From Bacillota bacterium (GTDB lineage Bacteria > Bacillota > Clostridia > Lachnospirales > CAG-274): 64,000 bases of DNA. The notes below the pieces were generated by a model that saw nothing but the letters and a program-made list of their open reading frames with translations, had not been told where the DNA came from and did not search any database. Positions 1-7,942 of the stretch are shown in pieces. Each line of letters starts with the position of its first letter. The first letter of the stretch is position 1. Both the position numbers and the translations under genes were made by a program. Where the stretch lies: assembly GCA_017543265.1 (NCBI GenBank), contig JAFYGI010000028.1, positions 28,035-92,034 on the forward strand. Direction: 5' to 3'.

Positions 1-688
1 CGTCGATAAGCGGCTTGCCCGCCATTGCATAGCCTACGCGTATACCCGCCAGCGCACGGCTTTTGGAAAATGTCTGCACTACTGCCAGATTGTCATATCT
101 GTCAAGCAGGCTTACAGCCGAGACCCCGCCAAAATCTATATACGCCTCGTCAACTATAACGATAACATCGCGGTTGTGCCGCAGTATCTCCTCTATGCTT
201 TCAAGCGGCATACATATCGAGGTGGGTGCGTTCGGGTTGGCGATGACTATACCGCCGTTTTCGCCGAAATAATCCTGCGGCACTATCTCAAATTTATCGT
301 TTACGGGCACCGTTTTATACTTTATGTTGTAAAGGTCGCACCATACATCGTAAAACGAATATGTTATATCGGGGAAAAGCACGGGCTTGTCGCTGTTGAA
401 AAAGGTAAGAAAGCAAAGCGCCAGCACCTCGTCCGAGCCGTTGCCCAGAAACAGCATATCGTCCGTTACGGGATAGGTCTTTCTCAGCGCCGCCTTAAGC
501 TCCCTGCACGCAAAGCTGGGGTACTTGCGCAGCTGACTTTCGTCATACTCCGCTATCGCCTTTTTCACCTGCGGTGACGGCGGATAGGGGCACTCGTTTG
601 TGTTAAGCTTGATTATATCCTTTATCTGCGGCTGTTCGCCCGGAACATAGGGAACGACCTGCCTTATTTTATCCTGCCATGTACTCAT
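1..688 (-). CDS. hisC: Histidinol-phosphate aminotransferase, partial (3' end outside window)
   Basis: PLP-dependent class I/II aminotransferase that converts imidazole acetol phosphate to histidinol phosphate in cytosolic histidine synthesis. I translated the edge by hand: it starts MSTWQDKIRQVVPYVPG and runs off the left edge after about 229 residues (family about 350). Visible hallmarks are LNTNECPYPPSP near the N-terminus, the GNGSDEVL segment, ANPNAPTS for cofactor and substrate binding, DEAYIDF, and FSKSRALAGIRVG holding the PLP lysine. The ATG at 688 follows GAAAGGAAG. It begins 5 bases after the stop of the upstream 523-residue gene, so the two are co-transcribed. No other his gene is adjacent, although a HisJ-type phosphatase lies at 25.9-26.7 kb. 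Family assignment is firm; a closely related cobC-type enzyme is less likely. Confidence 0.9.
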   Translation of the reverse strand, partial: MSTWQDKIRQVVPYVPGEQPQIKDIIKLNTNECPYPPSPQVKKAIAEYDESQLRKYPSFACRELKAALRKTYPVTDDMLFLGNGSDEVLALCFLTFFNSDKPVLFPDITYSFYDVWCDLYNIKYKTVPVNDKFEIVPQDYFGENGGIVIANPNAPTSICMPLESIEEILRHNRDVIVIVDEAYIDFGGVSAVSLLDRYDNLAVVQTFSKSRALAGIRVGYAMAGKPLID

Positions 689-693
689 TTTTG

Positions 694-2265
694 TTACTTC
701 CTTTCAGTTTTTACAATAAACCTTGCACCGCCGTCGTATACGTTTGACATGGGTATAAGCCAAACCTCGCAGTTGTCGGCATAGGGGGTGTCAAGTATAA
801 AACTTACCTTGATCGAGGCCTGTGTATGGGCCTCACGAGCCGCTTCTTTGTCGGCATCGGTCTTTATATGGTCTTTGTTTATTACCGTACCGGGGGCGAT
901 ATCAAAGCTGTCGTCCTCGTACACAAGCGCATACGCGCCGAAAAACATCCTGTACTCTGCTTCGGCGTTTATGCTGCGGTATATGTATTTGTCATCCTTC
1001 GGCATATAGCCGCTTATGGTCAGACCGCTTATTTTTACGGAAAAACCGCCGCCCGAAGCAATGCCGTTTGATATATCCCTGTGTATGCTTTTGCTGCGCA
1101 CCGCAAAGGCAATGCCTCGGGAGTACGAGCCCGTATTGACAAACTCCGCCTCAAAACGCTTGCCCGATACAAGCACGCCGTCCGACCTGAACGCATCAAA
1201 GGCGGGCGAGCCCTGATATATCCTGTCGTACACGCCCTTTACGGACTTTTCGTTTGGCCTTATGCGGTAATGCACGCTTTTATAGCCGTTTGCAAACTCC
1301 ATCATCTCCGCGTGGCTCATGCAGGAGATATCGTAAAAGCCCGCGCGTATAAAATAGTCGTTTATGCCCAGCCTGTGGGCTATCTCCGTAAGGCGTTCGT
1401 CCATATCCATATCATCGCACAAAAGCTGTTTAAAGCTGTGCGGTGTATCCTCGGCCTTTAAAGCCTCAAGCCTGTCGTACTCTTCGGAGATATTGTCGCT
1501 TTTATGCAGAAACTGTGCATCCTCGTCGCTGCCGCAGTAGAACACGGCAACATCGTCGTTGAACGAATGCGCCAGAAACAGCGCCCTGCCCTCGTACACT
1601 GACACAAGTATTATGTCCCTGTCGGGGTTTTCACAGCTGTAAATACTGCATTGGTTCACAACGCCCTTTTCAAGAAGATGCTCTATCGAATCGTCGTATA
1701 TCGTTATCCACGGGTCATCGGGCGAGAAATACAGCACCTCGTCAAAACAGCAGCTCTCGTTGTCGGCGCATTGCCTGAAGCCGCATTTTTCCGCCCATTT
1801 TTGTTTTATTTGGATGATATAATCCTTTGGCGTGTGGGTGTTTTTGTCAAGCACATACACGGATGCAAAGTTTTTGTGCTTGTCGAAAAAGTCGTCGTTT
1901 ATGCCGCCTTTGTATCTGTACGCCAGCTTTACGCCGCGGAAGCTGTACCATGCCTGCACCGCGGGAAACAGGCGCTTGAAAAGCATATATGCCTCCATGA
2001 CCCTGTATACACAGTTAAAGCTGTGTGTCGCGGTAGTCATTTCTATCACCACGCTGCCCTTTAATGCGTGTAAAGGCGGTCTTTCCGTCAGGGCATCTAT
2101 ATTGCCGCAGTTTTTTCTCACGGGGAAAAAGCGGCCAAGGTTTGCCGTTACGGATATGCTTTTTATGTCCGCGCCCGTATACGAAACGCCGTCAATGGTG
2201 ATACTGCGGCCGTCTGTGATAAACAGCGGCTTTTTTTGTGCTGCCGATGTTTTGTAAAAACGCAT
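694..2265 (-). CDS. Uncharacterised 523-residue protein upstream of hisC
   Basis: I do not recognise this protein. It has no signal peptide or membrane segment and is rich in aromatic residues and aspartate. It begins MRFYKTSAAQKKPLF. The last third looks beta-rich (FFGAYALVYEDDSFDIAPG, then WLIPMSNVYDGG), as in a carbohydrate-binding or jelly-roll module, but this is only an impression. The middle contains a predicted helical stretch ending near IAHRLGINDYFIRAGFYD. The ATG at 2265 has a good GGGAGG site 9 bases upstream. Its 3' end carries the ribosome binding site of hisC, so they form one transcript. Codon use and base composition resemble the neighbours. Function unknown. Confidence 0.75.
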   Translation of the reverse strand: MRFYKTSAAQKKPLFITDGRSITIDGVSYTGADIKSISVTANLGRFFPVRKNCGNIDALTERPPLHALKGSVVIEMTTATHSFNCVYRVMEAYMLFKRLFPAVQAWYSFRGVKLAYRYKGGINDDFFDKHKNFASVYVLDKNTHTPKDYIIQIKQKWAEKCGFRQCADNESCCFDEVLYFSPDDPWITIYDDSIEHLLEKGVVNQCSIYSCENPDRDIILVSVYEGRALFLAHSFNDDVAVFYCGSDEDAQFLHKSDNISEEYDRLEALKAEDTPHSFKQLLCDDMDMDERLTEIAHRLGINDYFIRAGFYDISCMSHAEMMEFANGYKSVHYRIRPNEKSVKGVYDRIYQGSPAFDAFRSDGVLVSGKRFEAEFVNTGSYSRGIAFAVRSKSIHRDISNGIASGGGFSVKISGLTISGYMPKDDKYIYRSINAEAEYRMFFGAYALVYEDDSFDIAPGTVINKDHIKTDADKEAAREAHTQASIKVSFILDTPYADNCEVWLIPMSNVYDGGARFIVKTERK

Positions 2266-2327
2266 CGTACCGCCTCCCTCCCATGTTTTGCGGCAAAGAT
2301 CTGCACTTCGTCGTTTACCGTAACAAG

Positions 2328-2356
2328 ATTATAACACATTTTTACATAATTTTAAA
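2328..2356 (-). promoter_or_regulatory. Promoter for the 523-residue gene and hisC
   Basis: Read on the minus strand: TTTAAA, 17-base spacer, TATAAT preceded by TG one base upstream (extended -10). It lies about 65 bases before the start codon at 2265. Confidence 0.6.
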
Positions 2357-2544
2357 GCATAATTTTAAAAAAACCCGAACCAACGGTCCAATAGATAGCA
2401 AAAGCTCCTTATTATCCCATATATGCCAAATATTTTGCATTTATTTATTATTAAAAATGTATTACAATAATATTACCGAAAGGAAAGTCCCTGTAACAGT
2501 TTTAACACGGATTTCCGAATAATAAAAAAAACGGAGGTATTGAT

Positions 2545-3204
2545 ATGAAAAAATTTACAGTCATATTAAGTATTATGCTTATGTCAACCAATGTTTATGC
2601 GGGCTGTACATACAAAATACAGCAAAACCCGTATACAAAAAGATATGAAATATCCTGTACGGGCGGCAGGACATATACATACAGCATATACAAAAAAACG
2701 GCGGCAAAAACGCAGTCCGTGCAGACAGCACAAACATCCCGTCCCACGCAGACAACACAACCGACACAAACAACACAAACGACACAGACAACAAAACCGA
2801 CGCAGACAACGCAGACATCTCAAAGCACGGATATTGAGCAGCAGATACTTTCGCTTGTAAACAGCGAGCGCAGGGCAAACGGACTTTCCCCGTTGGTGCT
2901 TGACAGCGGACTTTGCCGTGTGGCCGCAGCCAAGGCAGAGGATATGAAAAACAAGGGGTATTTCTCGCATACCTCACCTACCTACGGCTCGCCCTTTGAT
3001 ATGCTGAAAAGCTTTGGCATCAGCTACCGCACCGCGGGCGAAAATATTGCAAAGGGACAAAAGACACCACAGGCCGTAATGACGGCATGGATGAATTCGC
3101 AGGGGCACCGTAAAAATATCCTTGCACAGGGCTATACAAAGCTCGGTGTGGGTTATGTATACAATAACGGCAGTCCCTACTGGGTACAGATATTTACGGG
3201 CTGA
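2545..3204 (+). CDS. Secreted CAP/SCP-domain protein (YkwD family)
   Basis: Exported 219-residue protein of the bacterial CAP superfamily. Residues 1-19 form a signal peptide (MKKFTVILSIMLMSTNVYA). A small Cys-containing segment follows (GCTYKIQQNPYTKRYEISC), then a Thr/Gln-rich linker at about 55-95 built from repeats of TQTTQ and PTQTTQ, then a CAP domain at about 98-219. CAP signatures are present: FSHTSPTYGSP with the conserved histidine, AGENIAKG, AWMNSQGHRKNIL with the second histidine, and YWVQIFTG at the end. Bacterial members are surface or spore-associated; the biochemical role is not established. Start supported by GGAGG 7 bases upstream. It faces the cohesin-SLH gene across a shared terminator. 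Confidence 0.88.
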   Translation: MKKFTVILSIMLMSTNVYAGCTYKIQQNPYTKRYEISCTGGRTYTYSIYKKTAAKTQSVQTAQTSRPTQTTQPTQTTQTTQTTKPTQTTQTSQSTDIEQQILSLVNSERRANGLSPLVLDSGLCRVAAAKAEDMKNKGYFSHTSPTYGSPFDMLKSFGISYRTAGENIAKGQKTPQAVMTAWMNSQGHRKNILAQGYTKLGVGYVYNNGSPYWVQIFTG

Positions 3205-3207
3205 AAA

Positions 3208-3237
3208 AAAGAGGCTTTCCCGAAGGAAGGCCTCTTT
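3208..3237. terminator. Bidirectional intrinsic terminator
   Basis: Thirteen-base-pair stem (AAAGAGGCTTTCC with GGAAGGCCTCTTT) around a CGAA loop, with A/T runs on both sides. It sits between the converging CAP-domain gene and the cohesin-SLH gene. Confidence 0.85.
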
Positions 3238-3241
3238 GATA

Positions 3242-4567
3242 TTATTTGGATATCTGCTCGCATATCTTGCTGATTATTACGGCTGCCTGTGCGCGTGTTG
3301 TGTTGCCCTTGGGGTCGATCTTGCCGTTTGAGCCGTTTACAATACCCGCATTTACCATTGCGGATGCACCGGGCTTTGCGTATGCGCTTATCTGTGCGCT
3401 GTCCGTGAAGCCGTTAAGCACGCTCTCGTCCGTATTTACGGTCAAGCCCGCATATTCAAGCGCACCCTTTGCAATAACCATCATATCCTGACGTGTTATA
3501 AGGCTGTCGGGCTTGAATGTGCCGTCCGTGTTGCCGTTTACTATCTTTGCTGCCTTTGCAGCGGATACTGCCTTTGCGTAGTACGCACCCGAAGCAACAT
3601 CGCTGAAATTGTCCGTGCCGTCAGGAAGGTCAAGTGCCTTTGCAAGCATGACTACAAAATCACAGCGCTTTACATTTGCATTGGGCTTGAATGTGCCGTC
3701 GGAATAGCCGTTTACAATGCCCTTTGCCGAAAGGTCGTTGATATAGGGAACAGCCCATGAAACGCCCGAAAGGTCGCTGAATGCGGGAGCTGCGGGAGCT
3801 TGTGCCGTGGTCGGCTCGATGGTCTCTTCCTCAACTGTCTGCACGGCCTGTGTCTCTTCCTCGGCTGCTGCCGTGGTTGTCTCCGTAGTCTTTTCGGACG
3901 AGACCTTGCTTGACGAGGAACCACCGCCGCCGCCACCGCTTCTGCCCGAAGCTGCTGCTGTGGTAGCTTCCGTCTTATTCTCGGATGCCGCTACCTCGAT
4001 CGAAGAGGATGCGTCCGAATGCCATCTGTCTGACGGATTTACGGTCGAAAACAGGGTGTTTTTAACTTCTATTGCGGTCTTGCCGCTGCCTATGGCCTCA
4101 AACCTGAGGGTGCAGAGCGTACCTGTGCCCTCTACCCTGAGAAGCTTGTTATTGCTGTCTGCCGAGTCAACATAGTTGGCAAGCTTTACAGCACCGATAG
4201 CCGCCGCCGTATCCTTGCCGTTTGCCCTGCCGTCATAGAAGGAGTCCGACTCGGGCGGCACTTGTGTTACCATAGAGCTTATAAAGCTGTTTGTAAGGAA
4301 GAAGTTTTCATACTCTCCCACGGGATATTTAAGTCTGTCCGCAGCGCTCTCGCCGGGGCCTGTCAGACGAACGACTGTCGGATCGTATTCGATAAGGCCG
4401 TCAAAGCTTGTAAAGCCCGTGTTGCTAACAACATCTATATCCACATCGAAAGTCTCGCCCTGTGTTACGGACGACGGCACAACGACTTTAAGCTCCGTAG
4501 AGCCCGCATACACGTTTACTGCCGAAAAAAGTCCCATTACCAAGGCTGCTGCCAAAATTTTTTTCAT
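3242..4567 (-). CDS. Cell-surface cohesin-like/SLH anchor protein
   Basis: Exported 441-residue protein with signal peptide MKKILAAALVMGLFSAVNVYAG. Residues about 23-165 resemble a cohesin domain: VTQGETFDVDIDV, SFDGLIEYDPTVVRLTG, and a closing TLCTLRFEAIGSGKTAIEV. A Ser/Gly and Thr/Glu linker follows (about 185-255, with SGGGGGGSSSSK). Three SLH domains occupy about 260-441 (NGYSDGTFKPNANVKR, NGNTDGTFKPDSLITR, GSNGKIDPKGNTTR). In cellulosome bacteria this layout anchors dockerin-bearing proteins to the envelope; SLH domains bind secondary cell wall polymer. The reading frame stays open upstream, but ATG 4567 is preferred because AAAGGAGG lies 10 bases before it and the signal peptide begins there. 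Three dockerin proteins in this window are candidate partners; binding is inferred. Confidence 0.85.
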   Translation of the reverse strand: MKKILAAALVMGLFSAVNVYAGSTELKVVVPSSVTQGETFDVDIDVVSNTGFTSFDGLIEYDPTVVRLTGPGESAADRLKYPVGEYENFFLTNSFISSMVTQVPPESDSFYDGRANGKDTAAAIGAVKLANYVDSADSNNKLLRVEGTGTLCTLRFEAIGSGKTAIEVKNTLFSTVNPSDRWHSDASSSIEVAASENKTEATTAAASGRSGGGGGGSSSSKVSSEKTTETTTAAAEEETQAVQTVEEETIEPTTAQAPAAPAFSDLSGVSWAVPYINDLSAKGIVNGYSDGTFKPNANVKRCDFVVMLAKALDLPDGTDNFSDVASGAYYAKAVSAAKAAKIVNGNTDGTFKPDSLITRQDMMVIAKGALEYAGLTVNTDESVLNGFTDSAQISAYAKPGASAMVNAGIVNGSNGKIDPKGNTTRAQAAVIISKICEQISK

Positions 4568-4616
4568 ATGTATATTGCCTCCTTTTATCCTTAAACGGAT
4601 ATTTATTACACTATCT

Positions 4617-4645
4617 ATTCTAATACTTTTTTTGAAATAAATCAA
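4617..4645 (-). promoter_or_regulatory. Promoter of the cohesin-SLH gene
   Basis: Minus strand TTGATT, 17-base spacer, TAGAAT, about 50 bases upstream of the start at 4567. This gives the anchor gene its own promoter in the gap after the subtilisin gene. Confidence 0.7.
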
Positions 4646-4660
4646 TAGTATCTTTGTAAA

Positions 4661-6055
4661 TTACCGCACATCGGAATAATTTCTTTGCGTATCCAGTCCG
4701 TCCCATACAAAAAACTTCATCTCGTCGCCCTCTTCACAGCCTGCCGTGGTATAAAACAGGTTTTCGTCGTCAAAGACTATAGGCTCCGTTTCAAGGCTTT
4801 TGAGCATGCCGCCGCTGTATGCCGCCTTAATAAGCGTAAGGCCTTCTATATTGCTTTTTGCAAAGGCCTTAAGGCAGACCATCTGCGAGCCGCTTATATA
4901 CGGCGAAAGAAATATCTTGTGCTTGTAGTGTATTATGTGGTCTATCTCGTCGCACATCAGCACGCCGTAGCCCGCAAAATCCTTGCCGCTGCCCGTTATA
5001 TCCGCGGATGCGCCCTTTATTATGTCGCGGATCGACTCCACGTTAAATTTCGGGTATTCGCTTATAATAAACGCCGCTATGCCCGACATTACGGGGGCTG
5101 CATAGGATGTGCCCGCGCCGTAGTCATAGCCGCCCTTGTTGTTTGGCAGATACATGGATGTAAGCACAACGCCCGTGTCTATCGCCTCGCTCCTGCGCGA
5201 ATAAGATGCTATTGTATAGTTCGGCAGTACCGAGCCGACGGATATGGTCGATGAATAGCCTGCGGGATAGCTTATCTCCGTTCCCTTGGAGGTGCTGCCG
5301 TCATTGCCCGCAGCGCAGATTATGACCGCGCCCTTTTCCGCCGCATTGTCGCAGGCCACCTTTAAAAGCTTGCTGTAGGTCACGCCCAGACTGATATTTA
5401 TTACCTTGCAGTCGTAATCGTCTACGGCGGCATTTATCGCCTGTATAACATCGCTTGTATAGCCGCCCGAGCCCGTAAGCGCAACAAGCGGCACTATCAC
5501 CGCATTGGGCACAACGCCCGCAACGCCTATGCCGTTGTTCGGCTGTGCGGCAAGCACGGAAATTACCTTTGTGCCGTGGCCGTTAAGGGTGGATGTTGTC
5601 ATTGTATCGGCGGTATCGTCGTTTTCATCCACAAAGTTATAGCCCTTTTCGATATTGGCATTTACAAGGTCGGGATGTTCCCTGTTTACGCCCGTGTCAA
5701 TAACGGCGATACGCACATTTCCGCTGTAGCGCTGCTGTAAAACGGGTATTTTCATCTTGTCCATATAGACCTGTGAGCTGTAGTACGGGTCGTTGGGGGT
5801 TTCGCTGCCCCCGTCACAGATATAAACCGGCATATCGGGCTCGATAGCCTCAGCCGTGCCGTTTTCAAGCATTTTTTCGGCCCTGCTTTTTGTTGTGACG
5901 TACATATCGTCTCCGAGTGCCTCCATACCGCCGTCTGCCGAAAACGCCCTTACAAGGCCGTCCTTCGTTTTGACGATATAGTCGCCCTCGCCTGCGTATA
6001 CGGCGCAGGACATGGCCAGTACGGCAGCAAATACCGCTGTAATTTTTTTAAGCAT
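4661..6055 (-). CDS. Secreted subtilisin-family serine protease (S8)
   Basis: Exported 464-residue endopeptidase. Signal peptide about 1-21 (ending AVYAG), pro-region about 22-100, catalytic domain about 105-365. The triad is complete: Asp120 in AVIDTGVN, His160 in NGHGTKV, Ser317 in GAGTSYAAPVM; Asn251 in AAGND forms the oxyanion hole. A short C-terminal beta-rich tail of about 95 residues follows. It overlaps the U32 gene by 8 bases, so it is translationally coupled to the tRNA-modification cluster even though its product is exported. It is followed by the cohesin-SLH gene, which has its own promoter. Substrate unknown; maturation of surface proteins is one possibility. Confidence 0.92.
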   Translation of the reverse strand: MLKKITAVFAAVLAMSCAVYAGEGDYIVKTKDGLVRAFSADGGMEALGDDMYVTTKSRAEKMLENGTAEAIEPDMPVYICDGGSETPNDPYYSSQVYMDKMKIPVLQQRYSGNVRIAVIDTGVNREHPDLVNANIEKGYNFVDENDDTADTMTTSTLNGHGTKVISVLAAQPNNGIGVAGVVPNAVIVPLVALTGSGGYTSDVIQAINAAVDDYDCKVINISLGVTYSKLLKVACDNAAEKGAVIICAAGNDGSTSKGTEISYPAGYSSTISVGSVLPNYTIASYSRRSEAIDTGVVLTSMYLPNNKGGYDYGAGTSYAAPVMSGIAAFIISEYPKFNVESIRDIIKGASADITGSGKDFAGYGVLMCDEIDHIIHYKHKIFLSPYISGSQMVCLKAFAKSNIEGLTLIKAAYSGGMLKSLETEPIVFDDENLFYTTAGCEEGDEMKFFVWDGLDTQRNYSDVR

Positions 6056-7289
6056 TTCCGGCCGCCTCCCTGCGCATCATGTCAAAGGCTCTCACGGGCT
6101 TGGGCACCCTAACCCAAAGCTTTTGCTGCGGGTGCGGCGCATCCGTGACACCTTGCATATCCTCCGTATATATCTCGTCTATCTTATGTGTAAAAAAGCC
6201 GTCTGCGGGGCACATAAACTCTATCTCGTCCCCGACGGAAAATTTGTTGCGCTGCTCCACAAGCGCAAGCCCCTTTTCCTCGTCATATCCAAGCACCATA
6301 CCGACAAAATCGCAGGTGCGTATATAGCTTGATGTTGTGTATATCTGCTCCTTGTCGGAGGGCTTGCCGAAGTAAAAGCCCGTTGTAAAGCCGCGGTAGC
6401 TGGCCTTTGACACAAGGCCGAGATATTTGGCTTTGTTTTTTTCGTACAGCGCAGGGTCTTTGAGATAATCGTCTATGGCCTGCCTGTAAGCGTTTACCAC
6501 CGTGCCGACATAGTAAGCGGTCTTTATGCGTCCCTCTATTTTAAGGCTGTATATGCCCGCCTCTGCAAGCTGCGGTATATACTCTATCATGCAAAGGTCC
6601 TTGCTGTTAAAGATAAAGGTGCCGCGTTCGTCCTCAACTATGGGCATATATTCGCCTGGACGGGTCTTTTCGGTAACAAAATACTCCCAGCGGCAGGGAT
6701 GCGAGCAGGCACCCTTGTTTGCGTCACGTCCCGTCAGATAATTGCTTAAAAGACAGCGGCCCGAATAGCTTATGCACATTGCGCCGTGCACAAAGGCCTC
6801 TATTTCAAGGTCGGCGGGGATATTGTCGTGTATGCCCTTTATCTCCTGCATGGAAAGCTCACGCGCCATAACTATACGCTTTGCACCGAGCTTTTGCCAG
6901 AACAGCGCCGTTTGGTAGTTGGTGTTGTTGGCCTGTGTGCTTATATGCACGTCAAGGTCGGGCACCGTTTCGCGTATTATCGAAAATACGCCGGGGTCGG
7001 CCACCAGCACCGCATCCACATCTATTTCCTTTAAAAACCTTGCATAGTCGGGAAGCTCGGCAAGGTCGCCGTTATGCGCAAAAATATTGCAGGTGACATA
7101 GACCTTGACACCGTGGGCATGGGCAAAGGCCACACCCTCGCGCATATCGTCCTCGGTAAAGTTTTTTGCTTTTGCGCGAAGCCCGAAGCTGGTGCCGCCC
7201 AGATATACGGCATCCGTACCGTATAAAACGGCTATTTTCAATTTTTCCAAATCACCCGCAGGTGCAAGCAGTTCGATCTTTTTCGTCAT
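6048..7289 (-). CDS. Peptidase U32-family tRNA hydroxylation protein (YrrN/YrrO, TrhP type)
   Basis: 413-residue cytosolic protein of the collagenase-like U32 family, now known to include prephenate-dependent tRNA uridine-34 hydroxylases (TrhP). It starts with the family sequence ELLAPAGDLEKLK. The U32 signature EAFVHGAMCISYSGRCLLS is at 165-182, and four cysteines (172, 179, 195, 199) are placed for an iron-sulfur cluster. A beta-barrel C-terminal domain follows. It is one base downstream of the trmR-like methyltransferase; in Bacillus subtilis the order yrrL-yrrM-yrrN-yrrO is the same, with two U32 paralogues where this window has one. Hydroxylation followed by O-methylation of wobble uridine is therefore the likely joint role. 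Confidence 0.88.
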   Translation of the reverse strand: MTKKIELLAPAGDLEKLKIAVLYGTDAVYLGGTSFGLRAKAKNFTEDDMREGVAFAHAHGVKVYVTCNIFAHNGDLAELPDYARFLKEIDVDAVLVADPGVFSIIRETVPDLDVHISTQANNTNYQTALFWQKLGAKRIVMARELSMQEIKGIHDNIPADLEIEAFVHGAMCISYSGRCLLSNYLTGRDANKGACSHPCRWEYFVTEKTRPGEYMPIVEDERGTFIFNSKDLCMIEYIPQLAEAGIYSLKIEGRIKTAYYVGTVVNAYRQAIDDYLKDPALYEKNKAKYLGLVSKASYRGFTTGFYFGKPSDKEQIYTTSSYIRTCDFVGMVLGYDEEKGLALVEQRNKFSVGDEIEFMCPADGFFTHKIDEIYTEDMQGVTDAPHPQQKLWVRVPKPVRAFDMMRREAAGNA

Positions 7290-7290
7290 T

Positions 7291-7941
7291 TCAGTCTTCC
7301 TTTTTCCTGATTATCGCAACTCCGTCACCTATCGTCAGTATGGACGATGTCAGTTTCGGGTCATTGCTTATGGTCTCCAGAAACTCGTTCATTCGCTTGT
7401 GTATGGTGCGCTGGCGGCGGGGTATCTCCTCGTAGGGCTGTGCCACCCTGCCGTCCTGCAGGATGTCGTCCGCCACGATAAGGCCGCCGGGGCGCAGCAT
7501 CCTTAAGCAATGCGGCAAAAATTCTATATACTTGCCCTTTGCGGCATCCATAAATATAAAATCAAAGGTGCCGTCCATTTCGGCAAGTACCTCCTCCGCA
7601 TGGCCTATCTTCATCGTCACCTTGTCCTCAACGCCCATGCGCCTGAAATTTTCCTTTGCGGCCTCTATCATAATGGGATAGCGGTCTATCGTGGTAAGGT
7701 GGCCGCCCTCTTGAAGATAGCCGCACATAAAGCTTGCCGAAAAGCCGACAGCCATGCCTATCTCCAGTATATACTTGGGCTTGACCATTTCCAGCAGCAC
7801 CGCCATAAGCCTTGCAACGTCGTTGTGTATTATGGGGAGATTTTCCTCATAGGCCTGCTGCTGCAGATCGCCCAGCTTGCCGCCGCAGTAAGGCTGTATC
7901 TCGTCTATATAATCGCTTAAATATTCGGGTATAAGGCTCAT
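7291..7941 (-). CDS. trmR: tRNA 5-hydroxyuridine O-methyltransferase (YrrM/TrmR type)
   Basis: 216-residue class I SAM methyltransferase of the CCoMT-like O-methyltransferase family. The SAM motif YILEIGMAVGFSAS is at 58-70, an acidic residue is in TTIDRYP (about 86), and the metal-binding aspartates are in FMDAAKGKY (132) and VADDI (158-159). TrmR converts 5-hydroxyuridine-34 in tRNA to 5-methoxyuridine, so the adjacent U32 protein would supply the substrate. I chose ATG 7941 over the upstream ATG at 7959 because AAGGAG lies 7 bases before it; the RBS falls in the end of mltG. The function rests on family and conserved gene order. Confidence 0.85.
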   Translation of the reverse strand: MSLIPEYLSDYIDEIQPYCGGKLGDLQQQAYEENLPIIHNDVARLMAVLLEMVKPKYILEIGMAVGFSASFMCGYLQEGGHLTTIDRYPIMIEAAKENFRRMGVEDKVTMKIGHAEEVLAEMDGTFDFIFMDAAKGKYIEFLPHCLRMLRPGGLIVADDILQDGRVAQPYEEIPRRQRTIHKRMNEFLETISNDPKLTSSILTIGDGVAIIRKKED

Positions 7942-7942
7942 T

